Assembly (NCBI GenBank): GCA_033060915.1
Contig: CM065396.1
Location: forward strand, 7,891,501 to 7,955,500
Direction of reading: 5' to 3'
From: Euryodendron excelsum
Taxonomy: Eukaryota; Streptophyta; Magnoliopsida; Ericales; Pentaphylacaceae
Length of the DNA: 64,000 bases
Both the position numbers and the translations under genes were made by a program. Below, piece after piece: positions 9,901-22,600 of the stretch. How positions within the stretch are numbered: the first letter of the stretch is position 1; every line of letters begins with the position of its first letter. The notes beneath the pieces are model-generated. The model was not told where the DNA came from. It ran no database searches and was given only the letters and a program-made list of their open reading frames with translations.

Positions 9901-10640
9901 CGGACTCTTGTCCGAACTACGACTGACCTGATTCCTCCAAAGGGATATGTAGGCAACCCCCATGGGTGCGGTCTCCATATTTTTTGAATCTCAAATTCTA
10001 CAACATTTTTCAAATTTCTAATTCCACATTTTTCAAATTTTCAATTCCATAACATTTTTCAAAATTCTATTTCTACAATTTCTTTCCAATCTCCAATCCT
10101 ACAATTTTCTTCAATTTTCCAATTATACGATCTATTTCTATTTTCAATCTTCAATTTTAATTTCCAAATTCAATTTCAATCTTCAAATTAAAGCTTCTAT
10201 CTCTTTCTTTTCAAATCAAATCAAACTCTTTCCAAATCTATTTTTCAATTCTCTTCTCTTGCACTTGCATATCATGCATCATGTCTTTTTAAACATTGTT
10301 TTATAAAGTGGATAGGATTGAACATATGTTAGTTAAAGACTCTCATAGTTGAATCTAGGGTAGATTGACATGTAGGTACCGAAAGGGCGGGGTAGGGTCA
10401 TGACTTAGTGCATCTTCCCTACACGTAACCAACCTCCGGACATAGGATCACTGATTTCAAAGACCAAAAGGAGTTATTTTTCAAAAAGGGCTAAATGTTT
10501 TTCAAAGGTTGCCAAACAACCTATTTTCTTAAAAACCCTCTCTTGAGGAGATATTTTCAAAATCGTTTTCCAAAACCCTAAGTGTAGTTTCGGATTGTGC
10601 TTAGTTTTTAGGTGACCTAACTCACCTTAATCAAGTTAGG

Positions 10641-10651
10641 TGGCGACTCCA
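10641..10651 (+). other. Second primer-site-like motif inside U5
   Basis: TGGCGACTCCA matches the first 11 bases of the element primer binding site but lies about 140 bp before the LTR end. Intact or near-intact copies are at 31787-31796 (minus), 52443 and 61090. Confidence 0.5.
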
Positions 10652-11599
10652 AATCTTTTCTAAAAGCCCTTCATTCAAATCTATTTTCAATTCATACTTA
10701 AACGCACTCATTCTTATAGGAGGGTGAGTTCTAACGAGAGAGCACAACATTTTTCCTACTTGTGTGTGTATTCCTCAAGTGGCAAATGATCAGCCTTCCA
10801 TAGAGAGAGAGAGAGAGGATAAGGATGAGTGAGGAACCTACCCAAAGGCAACACTTACAAGACTCCAAAGCTAAGCGATGCATGGCCAAACTATCAAGAT
10901 GAAGAGGAGCCACCTTTCATTTCCCTATGTAAAAGAAAAAGTGTTTATATTCACTTTGTTTAACCCCTAGAGCTTCACAACAAATGAAGTTTTCCTTGTC
11001 AACCCCGATCCAAAACTGTCCTCCCCATGCTAAGGCAGACAATATTTAAGAACTCTAGGAATGGTATGCACCCCGACTATGCTAAGGCAGCATTGAATGC
11101 TTTATAGATCAAGCAATCTAGTTCAAATTGAAAAGAGGCTCTCATTTCATTTCCCATACAGTCAAAAGCAACCCCTTGCCAAACCTGTTGATCCATTTAT
11201 CTTTATCGGGAAAACCCCAACCTAGGGATCACTGCCCACGTTGGGTTAGGTTGGATAGCTAAGGAAAAGGTCTAAAGAAAAATGGATGGTAGAATTTCTC
11301 GTTCCATAAAAAGAAAAAGATAAAAAGGACAAAGCGAAGGAAAAGAGTTGCCAAGGGGCAAGAGGCCAAAAAAAAAAAAAGGCCTGAAGAAAACCACCAT
11401 TTAGTCATCTTCAAAAGCATAATAAGAAGATCGAAAGAGAAGAGAGTCATGTTTATCTCAAAAAGCATATAGAAAGGGCGAAAGAAATGAGGCATTTCCA
11501 CCCCGAAAAGTATATAGTAAAAGCAAGAAAGAAATTTAAAGGTGATCCTAGGTTACAAAGAAACCCAATAGAAGCAATAGGTTCGAGCCTTTACCCTTT

Positions 11600-12060
11600 C
11601 TTCCAAAACCCCAAAACCATGGCCTACATTACAACCTTACTAATGTCCACTTTGATTGAAAACGGATTGCTTTATCTAAATGAGCTGGACACGCTGCCAA
11701 AGCCAAGAACGGATGCTAACCCTACTAGAAGGAAAAAAAAAAAAACGAAGTCAAAGATGGTATGGATCTAAACCCTGTTGAAAACCACATTGAATTTGAG
11801 CCTACGTATTCGATTGTTTTGAAAACCCCATAACCTAGCCTACGTTATGGTCCTAAAGCAAAGTCTCCTCGAATTAAAGGACTGGCCACTTATCGCTCTG
11901 CTAAAGGTCAACTAAGCTATTGCTAAAACCCCGAGAGTTAAGAGTTTCAGCCCAATAATCATATACACTAACCCCGAGGCAGAGAGTCGAAGGCGATCAA
12001 AGGGTTAAGAAAGGTGCAAAGTGCTATCATCCAATCAAGGTAAGGTTGAGCCAGAGGAGA
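11600..12060 (+). repeat. Degenerate ~220-bp tandem repeat
   Basis: The segment beginning CCTACATTACAACC near 11622 recurs as CCTACGTTATGGTCC near 11838. Related units are at 1648 in A, at 44043, 44250 and 44470 in B, and reversed at 27450, 27681 and 27893 in N. Confidence 0.6.
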
Positions 12061-12469
12061 AGCTAGACCCCCAAAAAAGGAGTTACCATTTCAAAGATAC
12101 CAAGTTTGACAGCACCCCTTGTCATTTGTTAGTAAATGTATTTCTAATATGTGCATACATTTTCAAAAAAAAAAAAAAAATCGGTATGAGGTTTGCATAC
12201 ATAGGATATAACTCCATGTAGAAACAGAAGTCACCAACACAGTTTAATGTCAACCCCTGTAATAAATACATAGGATCATCATTTCTATACATGCATCGAA
12301 TCATATACTTAGTTGAAAAAAATCAATCATAAATGTCTCTGCCTATCTATGCATTTAAATACCATAAATATCCATCTCTATACAAAACTTACAATATAAA
12401 ACTATCTAACATAAATATATCTTAGGAATAGAGGCAAAAGAAGATCAAAGTCTTCACAAGGGGCATCCA

Positions 12470-14293
12470 TCAAAGGTCAAAATCAATGTCCTCAAGATCG
12501 AAGTCCCCGAAACCTGGATCCAGAGGAGGTGGATAACTACCTGAAGCATCCTGCAAGGAAGATAGAACCGAAATCAACCACATAAAGGAAGAACTAAACA
12601 ACAACAGAGCAAGAAGAAGGAGAGAAAGACGACATACCCCTCCACCTCCCATCTGAGCTATCCGAGCCGTCAAGGAAGCCACCTCTGCCTGATTTTGATC
12701 TCGCTCCGTCTGGTATCAATCCCTCTGATCCCTTACAGCAACAAACTCAGCCTAGGGCACATATCCTCCAGCACAACGCCACAAGTCAACCACCTCTTGG
12801 CCCACAGTGTATCCGCCGACTACTACCTCAAACTGGGTGAAGGCACCGACAGAATGAGCCCTGAAGTGTGCAGTGTAGTCTGTATCCAGAGGAAGCAAGA
12901 ACTTGGCACCCAGTTGGTGCTCCTAATAGGGGATAGGAACTCCCGCCACCAAGGCTCCAAACATATACTCTAGCAGAGCTCATACTGATCGGAACTCCTC
13001 GTGAAACTACCACCAGTGTCACTATCCAATATAGGACTCCTAAGTATCATCACTGAGAAAGGCAACCCTCGACAGGGACAACGGAACCAAGTATTGCACT
13101 GTCTCATAATGAAGGGCTGCCAAGTCACGTCCCTCGCCGCAATCAACTCTAGGTTCGCCTGTAGCGTCACGAAGTCGGTAATTTTCAATCGCTGGGCCAC
13201 CCTGCCACGAGCCCACCTCAAAGCACGAGGATAAAGGTCATTCTCAATAACCGCAGGGCGACGAACAGGCAGATACTCATAGCTCCACCAGACAAGAAAG
13301 GGCCAGAAACTAGTTATGCTGCCCCAATGGGCAGAAGTCCGGACCCACATCGATCGAAGGAAGCAGCCAACGAAGAAGGACCCCCAATCCAGCTTAGATA
13401 AAGCCCTAAGATCAGATACTATGCTCACCAGATGAAAAGGTACGAGTGACTTGTAGTTGTTGCAAAAGCAGTTGAAAATGATATACAGAACAAGTTGCCG
13501 CCTCATAATGTCGCGCTGAGCAGGGGAGGGCTCAACGGAAAAGGTACGGTCATCTCAGCTGAGCCAGGAAACTGGGAAAGCAGAACGCTAGGGAGGGGGC
13601 AAGTCCAGCAGAATGCAGGCCTTGTCTCTACTGACTGATTGTAAACTGATCCGCCGACCGACAAAGGAAAGCCCTGTGATGATTATCTAATCCAAGGGGG
13701 TGGGACCCAACTCAAAGCCAACAAAATGGAAGGTCCCCGTCTCTCCAAACCACCCCTCAATCAGTGCCAGCATGAGATGTCTATTCAAGCGGTTAGTCTG
13801 TAATCCCATGAAAGCTCCAAACACGATCTCAGCCAAGAAAGCATGATATGATGGGGCAGACCGTTGCATGGTCATGAAGACCTGATGAACAACCCCTCTA
13901 AAAGCTGTGTAACCGCGGAGGCGACAAATGCTGTCTAGAATATACACTGGGGTGGTAAGCAGGTTCCCCGAGCGGTGGGATGTCCGGTACCTCCAGGTCA
14001 CCCAAATCAGCATCCGTCTGCCTATGTCTAGAGAAGGCTCTCCCATAACCAGTCACCTGGACACCAAGACCCAGTACACCCTCCTCAGCACCAATATCAT
14101 CCACAAAGAACTGCTCAACCGAAGGAAAGGGGTCGACAGGTGGTCTACTCCCCCGTCCGCTTTGATTGGAAGAGGCCCGTCCAGTGGATCAATGACTACC
14201 CCTAGAATGACTGGAGTCGCTAACAAAATCTGTCCCAGCCGCCTTCCCGGAGCGACGTCTCCTCTCAAAACCATCGTCGCTTGCATCCGCCAT
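12470..14293 (-). pseudogene. Antisense PMD protein, type 1, decayed (second copy)
   Basis: Start at 14293 opens MADASDDGFERRRRSGKAAG; a TGA follows after about 34 codons. Beyond it the frame reads PVDPFPSVEQFF, then a segment rich in Pro, Tyr and His, and after a frameshift the PMD signature WFGETGTFHFVGFELGP (about 13700-13780). The next open piece (12970-13506) carries WWSYEYLPV and RALRWARGR. The C-terminal part shows RDQRD, a TGA, then AQMGGG before an intron and the acidic tail ending DFDLEDIDFDL. Length and order match 2253-4097, so both derive from one gene of about 580 codons. Several stops and frameshifts make it a pseudogene. Confidence 0.75.
12551..12637 (-). other. Predicted 87-nt intron in type 1 PMD gene, second copy
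   Basis: On the minus strand GGTGGAGGG|GTATGT begins the intron and TTCCTTGCAG|GATGC ends it, at the same codon position and phase as the 88-nt intron at 2340-2427. Confidence 0.7.
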
Positions 14294-14412
14294 CCTGGAA
14301 AGGTAAGTTAAGGTAAGAGGTGTTAATATACCATAAATGCAGTTAAAAATAATAATAAAATAAATAAATAACCAAAAAAAAAAAAACAACAACAAAATTT
14401 CTCAAGTGATAA

Positions 14413-14700
14413 GTCAAAATGAATTTCCTACACATTTTTATTTTAACTCCAATTCTAAGTCAAAATGAATTTCCTACACATTTTGATTTTAAATTCAAGT
14501 GATAAGTCAAAATGAATTTCCTACACATTTTGATTTTAAATCCAATTCTAAGTCAAAATGAATTTACTACACATTTTGATTTAAAAATTCCATTTTTATG
14601 TCAAAATGAATTTTGTACACATTTTGATTTAAAAGGTCAATTATCTAGTCAAAATGAATTTCCTACACATTTTGGTTTGTCAACTTTGAGTCAAAACAAG
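14413..14700. repeat. ~47-bp hairpin minisatellite, six units
   Basis: GTCAAAATGAATTTCCTACA starts recur at 14413, 14459, 14506, 14552, 14600 and 14648. In the second unit CAAAATG (14461-14467) and CATTTTG (14479-14485) form a perfect 7-bp inverted repeat with an 11-nt loop. Element C has seven units at 54721-55050; A and B have one. Confidence 0.85.
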
Positions 14701-15629
14701 TTTTCTAAAATTTCTAGGGTTTTCTATCTTTTACCTTCAAAAAGATTTTATTCAAAACCTTTTCGAACTCTTTTTCAAATTATAAAAAATTTCGGCAGAG
14801 TTTTGTTTGAAAATGGTCCCTACAACACCCACAAAATCGACAAAAAACACAAGCCATGAACTCTACAAACACCACCATCACATACCACCAACACCCGCAC
14901 ACACTTTTAAAGTTTTCAAGCTTCCCAAAAGACTCGTTTCATTTTTCAATAAATCAATAGTGTTAAAAAATATCCTAAAATTTTTCAAAATCATTTCAAA
15001 TGTTTTCTAAAATATTCCAACATTTTTATAAATTTTAAACTCCCTTAATTTCATCATTTTCTCAATTTTCTCCATTTTTCCTATTTTTCTAAATCTTTTT
15101 TCTATTATTTAAAAAAAATTTAAAAGTTTTAAAAAAATCACAAAATTTCATACGACTGTTAAATACATTTTTCTAATGCACACAGTATAAAAATCTAGCC
15201 AAAAAACTCAACACCTAAATTCCTGCAGAAATAAACCCCCAATTCCTACAGAAACTCCCTTTACATAATCACACAAAATCACTCAAATTCAATCAAACAA
15301 GCACTAACAGGCAAAAATAACTTCACCACAATGTTCAAAACATATAAAATCATCAATTTTCATTGTTCATACAAATCAAATGGAATTCTACATGTCGAAA
15401 TCAACAGAAAATTGAAAACTCACTCCTTAGAGTTCTCCGGCGAAAACTTCTCTTCCGGCGACTTCTCCGACGACAATGTTCACTTCTGGCAATTCCCCGT
15501 GGTCCCTAAGAGATGCTCCTTCAATGTTTAGGTCAGTTTGCTCACAATGCCTCTCAGTTTTGTAAAAATTTTCCAAAATCCCGCAAGTGCTCGAACCATA
15601 AATATTTCTGGTTTTGATCTTAGGCCTGA

Positions 15630-15876
15630 CGCCACTAGTAGTGGTGCCAAGCCATTTCTTCCAAAGCAATGGCGCCAGTTGCCAATCTTGGGTAACTTTG
15701 CCCTTTTTCCTGCCAAAACTTGATTTCAAAGGCCTTTTTGGCCCAATACTTGTTTCTAAAATCCCATCTTCCAAAATTTCCAAAGTCCGTCCCTCTGACC
15801 GCCTCACGGTCAACATGAGACTCTTACTCTAACGTTTTCTGTCTTCAACAAGCAAAGACAGAAAAAGAGGGGCAGC
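15630..15876 (+). other. Element A' tail: palindrome and polypurine tract
   Basis: A degenerate CGCCACTAGTAGTGGTG palindrome lies at 15631-15647. The polypurine tract AGAAAAAGAGGGGCAGC ends at 15876 directly before the LTR. Confidence 0.75.
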
Positions 15877-18553
15877 TATAAGCACCCCATTTTTTACCGC
15901 TTGGCAGTCTACAGTCCGTCCAGACCTGTATTCAAGTCAATGTGGACATATTCTAAGTCAAATCAACTTTTCAAGTCTAATCCTGTCAATCAAACCCCTT
16001 CGCAGGCCCGCCGGCCCAAATAGAAGTAAAATGACTAAAATGCCCTTGGGGGTAATGTTCGGTCCAATTCCAATAGGCACGTCTTTCCAAAGACTGTAAG
16101 TCCCCTTTCCAATTCTAATTCCAATTCCAATTCTAATTCCAATTAAATCTGGCACACCTTTCAAGAAAGTTAATTCCTCAAGGTGGTAAGACCCTCCAAT
16201 CCAGCACCTTTTCGAGTGAACTCTTTGGAACAGTAAGTCCTTTCAAACCCGTGAACCGGGATGAGACCCTAAGTCCTCTAGATGGTAGAACGGTCCACCT
16301 TTGGCGCCTGCTAGCCCGCCAATGCAGAAATGTCTGTTTCGGCACACCTTTTGAGAAAATTGATTCCTCAGGCACTAAGTCCATTTAGCAGCTTCCCGAG
16401 ATCAGGTAGTCTCGGGAATGATCGCGAATCGTTAGAGTAGCAGAAGTACTCATAAACATCGCAACTGTCAGAGTAGCGAAAGTACTCATAAACAGGTCAA
16501 TATAGGGAATTGCCAACAAACCCTTGTATCACGGGACCACCGTAAGAGTGGCGGAAACACTCAAAACCTACGTCAACATTGGTGCTTGCTAGCCCACTTA
16601 GGTGAAAAATGACCAAATTGCCCCTAAATCATTTTTGGCACGTTTCTCGAAAAAGTACTTAAGTCCTCATAATGATAAGTCCACCTTTTCAGATTGTCTT
16701 AAAGGCAATCCGGCATGATTAGGTGCCTCCTAGTCTGTTTCAAGCTAATTCCGAGACTTTCCGGTCAAGATGACCATTTTGCCCCTAGGCATCCAAACGC
16801 CCTGAGAACCACACCGACTCTGGGTATCAAACCTGTAACCTCCCGAAAGTGCTTTTTATAGTATCTCTCAGTCTTTCATTATTTTTCTGAATCATCCTGA
16901 GTCAATTCCAGCAAACCTGGTGCGAAATTACCGTTTTGCCCTTGGTAGGCCAGTCGCCTTTTTTGACCACATCAGCTCTAGGTATCAAGCCAGTAACCTT
17001 TAGGAACATTCTAAATAATGTTCCAAATCTTGAGTCTTCTTCTGGGACATTCTAAGTCCGTCCTGGCTGCTTTCTGGCCTGGTTAACCGTTTTCCCCTAA
17101 TAGCCTGATCAACCCTTCTAACACATTCTGTCATCATTTTTCAAGTTTAATACCTCCGGAACTCTATTCTAAGGGTTGTTGTCCCTTTTCGGCCATCCAA
17201 GTCATTCCCGACCCTTTTAAATCCCTCCCAGACCTTCTGGAGCCACTTCTAGTGAAGTCAGGCTAAAAATTGCATGGTAGTCGCTAGTACAGGCGCCCAA
17301 ATCTTCTGAAGATATGTTGCTTTCCAACCTTAAAACTTTCCTAAGTGGTTGGCACCACTACTAGTCGCACCAAGCCAAATATTGGCCTAGCGCCACTCCT
17401 AGTGGCGTCAGAAGGATTTTTGGCCTGGCGCCACTACAACAGGCGCTAGGTCATTCTTCTCTCTATAAATACAGAGCCTCCTCTAGCGTGAAAGAGGTCC
17501 GCAAACTCAGTCTAAAAACCCTACTTTTTGATACACAGAGCTTGTAGCCTCCCAAAACCCTAGTCTCCTTTAGGTTCTCTAAACCCTAGCCTCCATACAC
17601 GAACCCTAGTCTCCTATACACTCTTACACACTCTAATACACTCATATATTAGCCTCCAAAGCCTCCATTGAAGACTTGAAGTGCTGCAAACTGAAGCTCT
17701 CGACGATCAAGACGAAGACTGAAGCGAAGACCGAAGTAAAGAAAAAAAAGCAAAGCGCGCAAAGAAAAGCAAAATAAACAAGACACAAGGTAGGCTTTCT
17801 ATTTAAGTTTATGCATTGTCCCCCTCTCTTCTCTCTCCTAACCCACGTGGGTTTTCTTCTATTTTAATCCCCCATCTTCTTCCCCCCCCCCCACCCCCTT
17901 TCTTGCATGCTTAAATCAAGGGACTTTCCGGTTCATGTGTAAGATTAGACTATCGGAAGGTCACCGTGTCGGGGGCTTTCTTTTAGTCTAACCAGAGACC
18001 ACATGGGTTCGGCCCCCTTGATTATGTGGTGAAGCCTTAACCTTGTATGTTCACGACCCTAACTTGCATTGTGCATATCATGGTCTTGCATTCTTCCAAA
18101 ATTCGTTTTCAAACTCATTTTCAAAACTTGCATTAACATCATTTTCAAACTTGCATCAAAACCTTCTTTTTCAAAACTTATTTTCAAAATCACAATCCTA
18201 GGTGATTCTAGCCTTTTCATGGTTAGGGCTTTGGAAAGTGTTATATTTAAAGTGACTAATATGGTCCATATTTTCAAAATCATTGTTGTTTTCAAAACCA
18301 CTATCTTAATGTGGTTCTAACCTTCTTATGGTTAGAACCGCTTTCGGAAAGTGAGATATTTTTATGAACACTTCAAAAACTCCCTTTTCAAAACTCTCTC
18401 CCTTTAAAAATCTCTTTTCTAATACACTTTCTAAAAATTCTCTTCAACCTCCTTTTCAAAATTCCTTTCCAAAATTGTTTTCAAAAACTCCCTTAAAAAA
18501 TCTATTTTTCAAAAACTCTTTTTCAAACTCCTTTCCAAAACACTCTCCTCAAA
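15877..18553 (+). mobile_element. LTR after A', truncated
   Basis: It starts TATAAGCACCCC, the usual TGT terminus with one base changed, after an intact polypurine tract. U3 has two 157-bp units, a TATA box at 17464 and the donor at 17790. It stops in the G-poor tract at about LTR position 2677, where the sequence jumps to position 31 of another LTR through the shared GTCTAC at 18554-18559. Confidence 0.85.
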
Positions 18554-18719
18554 GTCTACGGTCCGTCCAGACTTGTACTCAAGTCAATATGGACGTATTC
18601 CAATAAAAATAAATTCTCTAAGTCTAATCCCGTCTATCCATCGCTTCGCAGGCCCACCAGGCCCAAATAGAGGCAAAATGACCAAAATGCCCTTAGGAGC
18701 ATTGTTTGGTCCAATTCCA

Positions 18720-19010
18720 AATCAGGCACATCTTTCCAAACACGGTAAGTCCCCTTTCCATATTCCATCAGGCACGTCTTTCTAGAGACGGTAAGTCCCC
18801 TTTCCAATTCCAAATTAGGGACGTCTTTCCATATTCCCACAGGTGCGTCTTTCCGAAGACGGTAAGTCCTATTTCCATATTCCCACAGGTGCGTCTTTCC
18901 GAAGACGGTAAGTCGACTTTCTAATTCCAAATTAGGCACGTCTTTCCGATGACGGTAAGTCCCTTTTCTAATTCAAATAGGCACGTCTTTCCAAAGACGG
19001 CAAGACCCCT
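18720..19010 (+). repeat. ~47-bp U3 tandem repeat with GACGGTAAGT
   Basis: Six or seven units of GGCACGTCTTTCCGAAGACGG followed by TAAGTCC. Each has a GTCTT/AAGAC inverted pair and a GGTAAGT that resembles a plant 5' splice site. B's 3' LTR has the related array at 47817-48085. Confidence 0.8.
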
Positions 19011-19694
19011 GTCCAATTCATTTTCCAATCCCGCTCTTAAGAAAGTTGATTCCTCGAGACGGTAAGTCTATCCTATCTGGCTCGTTTTCCGGAGAAAGTT
19101 TCTTCAGAACGGTAAGTCCCTTTAAACTTGTTGACCAGGACGAGACCCCAAGTCTCTTAGATGATAGAACGGTCCACCTTTGGCGTCTGCTAGCCCGCCA
19201 ATGCAAAAATGTCCATTTCGACACGCCTTCCGAGAAAGTTAACTTCTCAGGCACCAAGTCCCTTCAGTAGTTTCCCGAGATTAGGCAATCTCTAGAATGA
19301 TCGCGAACCATCAGAGTTGCGGAAGTACTCATAAACATCGCAACCATCAGAGTAGCAAAAATACTCATAAGTAGGTCGATATAGGGAATTGCCAACAACC
19401 CCCGATACCATGAGACCGCCATCAGAGTGGCGGAAATACTCAAAACCCAGGTCAACACCAGTGCCTGCTAATCCACTTCAGTGAAAAATGACTAAACTGC
19501 CCCTAGGGCCATTTTTGGCACGTTTTTTGAGAACACACCTGAATCCTCAGAATGGTAGGTCTACCCCTTCCACGATCATCTTAGAGACAATCCGGCATGA
19601 TTAGGTGCCTTCTAGTCAATTTCGGGCCAATTTCGAGACTTTCTGGTCAAGATGACCATTTTGCCCCTAAGCATCCGAATGCCCCGAGGAGCAC

Positions 19695-19699
19695 ACCAG
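19695..19699 (+). repeat. Target site duplication ACCAG, left copy
   Basis: ACCAG directly precedes element N and is repeated directly after it at 36690-36694. Joining the flanks restores the ordinary LTR reading ACACCAG followed by CTCTGGGTATC. Confidence 0.9.
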
Positions 19700-22600
19700 T
19701 GTCGAGCCTAGATTTTTCGCACTCGAGGAATACTCACACAAGCGGGAAAAATGGTGTACTCTCTCGTTAGAACTCACCCTCCTAGAAGAATGAGTGCGAC
19801 TAGGTTTGAATTGAAAAATTGATTTGAATAAAGGGCTTTTGGAAAAAGATTCGGAGCCGCCACCTAACTTGATTAAGATGAGTTAAGTCACCTAAAAGCT
19901 AAGCATAATCCGAAGACTACACTTAGGGTTTTAGAAAACGATTTTGAAAAATATCTCCTCAAGAGAGGGTTTTTAAGGAAAACAGGTTGTTTGCCAACCT
20001 TTGAAAAACATTTAGCCCTTTTTAGAAAAATAACTCCTTTTGGTCTTTGAAATCAGTGATCCTAGGTTCGGAGGTTGGTTACGTGTAGGGAAGACGCACT
20101 AAGCTATCACCCTACCCCCCCCTTTCGGTACCTACATGTCAATCTACCCTAGATTCACCTATGAGAGTCTTTAATTAACCCATGTCCAATCCTATTCACT
20201 TTGAAAAAGGAATTTTTGAAAAGAAACTAACATGATGGATGATATGCAAGTGCAAGAAAAGAGAATTGAAAAATAGATTTGGAAATAGATTAATTTGAAA
20301 TTGATTTGATTTGAAAATTGATTTGAAGAGATGGAATTGAAATTGGAAAGTTTGAAAACTTGGAAATAGGAATTTAAAAATTGAAATTTTGAAAGCAGAT
20401 GGGAATTTGAGATTTGAAAAGATTTTGAAAACCACACCCATGAGGGTGGAATTGAAAGTTTGAAAAGTATTGTGACCGCACCTATGAAGGTTGCCTACGT
20501 ATCCCTTTGGGGGAATCAGGTCAGTCGTAGTTCGAACCGGAGTCCAATTGAAAAGAGATTGATTTGAAGAGAGAAATTGGATTAGAAGAAAGAGATTGAA
20601 TTGAAAACTGGATTTGATTTGCGATTAGAAGAGGAGATTGAATTTAAGAACATTGGACTTGCTTTGGAAGATTGATTTTGGAAAGACTTGGTTTTAGGAA
20701 ACCTAGACTTAGGAAAAATAGGAGACCTAGGAAAAACTTGAGATTAAGAAAGATTAGATTGAAATGTTGGATTTGGAAAGATCTTGAAAGATTTGGAACC
20801 TTGGAATTTAGGAAAAATTTAGATTAGGAAAGTTTCGAATTAGGAAAGTGTCATTTTTGGAAAGTTTGAAATTAGGAAAGTTTCATTTTTGGAAAGTTTT
20901 GGAATTAGGAAAGTTTCATTTTTAGAAAGTTTTGGAATTAGGAAAGGTTAGAATTAGGAAAGTTTTGAATTAAGAAAGTTTTGAATTTTGGAATGTTTGA
21001 AAAAGGGAAGTTTTGAATTTGGAAAGTTTTGAAAACAAGGAAGTTTTGTTTTAGGAAAGGTTTGAAAAAGAAAAGTTTTCAATTTAGGAAATGTTTGAAT
21101 TAAAAAAGTTTCGACTTAAGAAAGTCTTAAATTAAGAAAGTTTTGAGTTTAGAAAAGTCTTAGATTTGGAAAGATGTTGAAGTTTTGGAAAGTTTAAAAT
21201 TTAGAAAGATTTGGGTTTAGAAAGATTTAACTTAAGAAAGTTTTGAATTTAGGAAGCTTAAAATTTTAGAAAGATTTGAAATTTAGAAAGTTTAAGATTT
21301 AGAAAGTTTTAGAGTTTGAATTTTAGAAAGTCTTGAAATTAGGAAAGGCTTGAGTTTAGGAAAGGTTTGAAAACTTAGGTTTAAGAAGTTAAGATTTGAA
21401 AAGAGGGTAGAATTAGGAAAGGGTTGAATTAGGAAAGATTTGAAAGTTGAGTTTTAAAATTTAGGAAAGATTTTTATGTTCAAGTTTTGGAAACTTAAGA
21501 TTGAAGAAAGTGGAAGTTTAGGAAGGATTTGAATTAGGAAAAGATTGGATTTTGTTTCCAAAAACGGAGGATAGGATCCTAAAGGGAAAATAGGATTTGG
21601 CAAGGATTTGGAAAGGGAGACTCTAGAAACCCTAGATTTGTAAAATTATAGTTTTGACGTAGAAAATAGGTTTTGGAAACATGTATAGTTTTGATGTAGA
21701 AAATGAGAGGTTTTGGAAACCTAGGTTTAGGGCAAAGTTTGAAAACCATGTTTTTGGGCAGAAAATTTAGGGTTTCCTAATTGTAGGTTCTAGGGCTTGA
21801 CTTGGGCTCTAAGGAAAGAGTTTTTGGAAAGTGCGTTTTTAGAAACGTAGATTTTAGAAGGAAAATCCTAGAGGGGAATTTCTAGAAGGGAGATTTTGGA
21901 AAAGAGAGTTTTTGGAAAGATTTTTAGGGAGCGTTTTTAGAAAGTGAATTTTTAGGAGAAAGAGTTTTGGAAAGGAGTCGGAAAAGGGGGTTTTGAAAAA
22001 TAGATTTTGGAGGGGAGTTTTTAAAAACAATTTTGGAGAGGAGAGTTTTAGGAAAGTATGTTGAAAAAGAGATTTTTAGGAAGAGAGACTTTTTGAAAAG
22101 AGAGTTTTTAGAAAGTATGAAAACGTCTCACTTTCCTAAAGCGGTTTTAGCCATAAGAAGGCTAGAACCACTTTAAGAAAGTGGTTTTGGAAAACAATAA
22201 GATTTGAAAATATAGACCAAAAATGTCACTTTTAATGTAACACTTTCCTAAAGCAACCCTAGCTATGGAAAGGCTAGAATCACCCTAGAATTGTGGTTTT
22301 GAAAACATGTTTTTGAAAAAGAGATTTTGATGCAATGTTGAAAACAAGTTTGAAAACGTTTTGAAAAACAACTTTGAAAACGGTTTTTGGAAGATGCAAG
22401 ACTATGATATGCACAATGCAATTTGGGGTCGTGAACATACAAGGTTAAGGCTTCACCACATAATCAAGGGGGCGGGATCCACGTGGTCTTTGGTTAGACT
22501 AGAAGAAAGCCCCCGACACGGTGACTCTCCAATAGCCCAATCCTACACATAGACCGGGAATCCCCTTGTTTAAAGCATGCAAAGAAAGGGGGGGAAAGAG

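Larger units (their letters stand above)
5462..10780 (+). mobile_element. Giant LTR between element A and A'
   Basis: It begins TGTAAGCACCCC after a polypurine tract and stays homologous to the other LTRs until TTCCTCAAGT at 10780. The last 20 or so bases (normally ending GGGCGCGACA) are lost and internal sequence follows without a primer site. It has about 2 kb of U3, a TATA box at 7465, and a transcribed part of about 3.3 kb holding leader exon, GC-stem island, G-poor tract, and conserved islands at 9930-9975 and 10375-10445. It encodes no gene. LTRs this long are typical of the Ogre group. Confidence 0.9.
10781..15876 (+). mobile_element. Element A' internal region, 5' part deleted
   Basis: It joins the LTR end without a primer site and starts at a point equivalent to about 43070 in element B, so roughly 2.6 kb of leader is missing. 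It contains a short (AG)n run at 10802-10817, degenerate tandem repeats to 12060, the antisense type 1 PMD gene, a hairpin minisatellite, an AT-rich gene-free stretch (14700-15500) and a polypurine tract at 15861-15876. There is no gag or pol. Confidence 0.8.
18554..19699 (+). mobile_element. Element B 5' LTR, first part
   Basis: The fragment begins about 30 bp inside the LTR and runs to the insertion site of element N, where the target ACCAG lies at 19695-19699. The same LTR continues at 36690. Confidence 0.85.

Noticed and set aside
15020..15035. TATAAAAA on the minus strand as an antisense promoter
   Set aside because: Present in A' only; the matching positions in A and B lack it.
20192..20441. 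81-aa frames repeated at 32129-32374
   Set aside because: They are the same only because the two LTRs of element N are nearly identical; the sequence is the low-complexity U5 tract.
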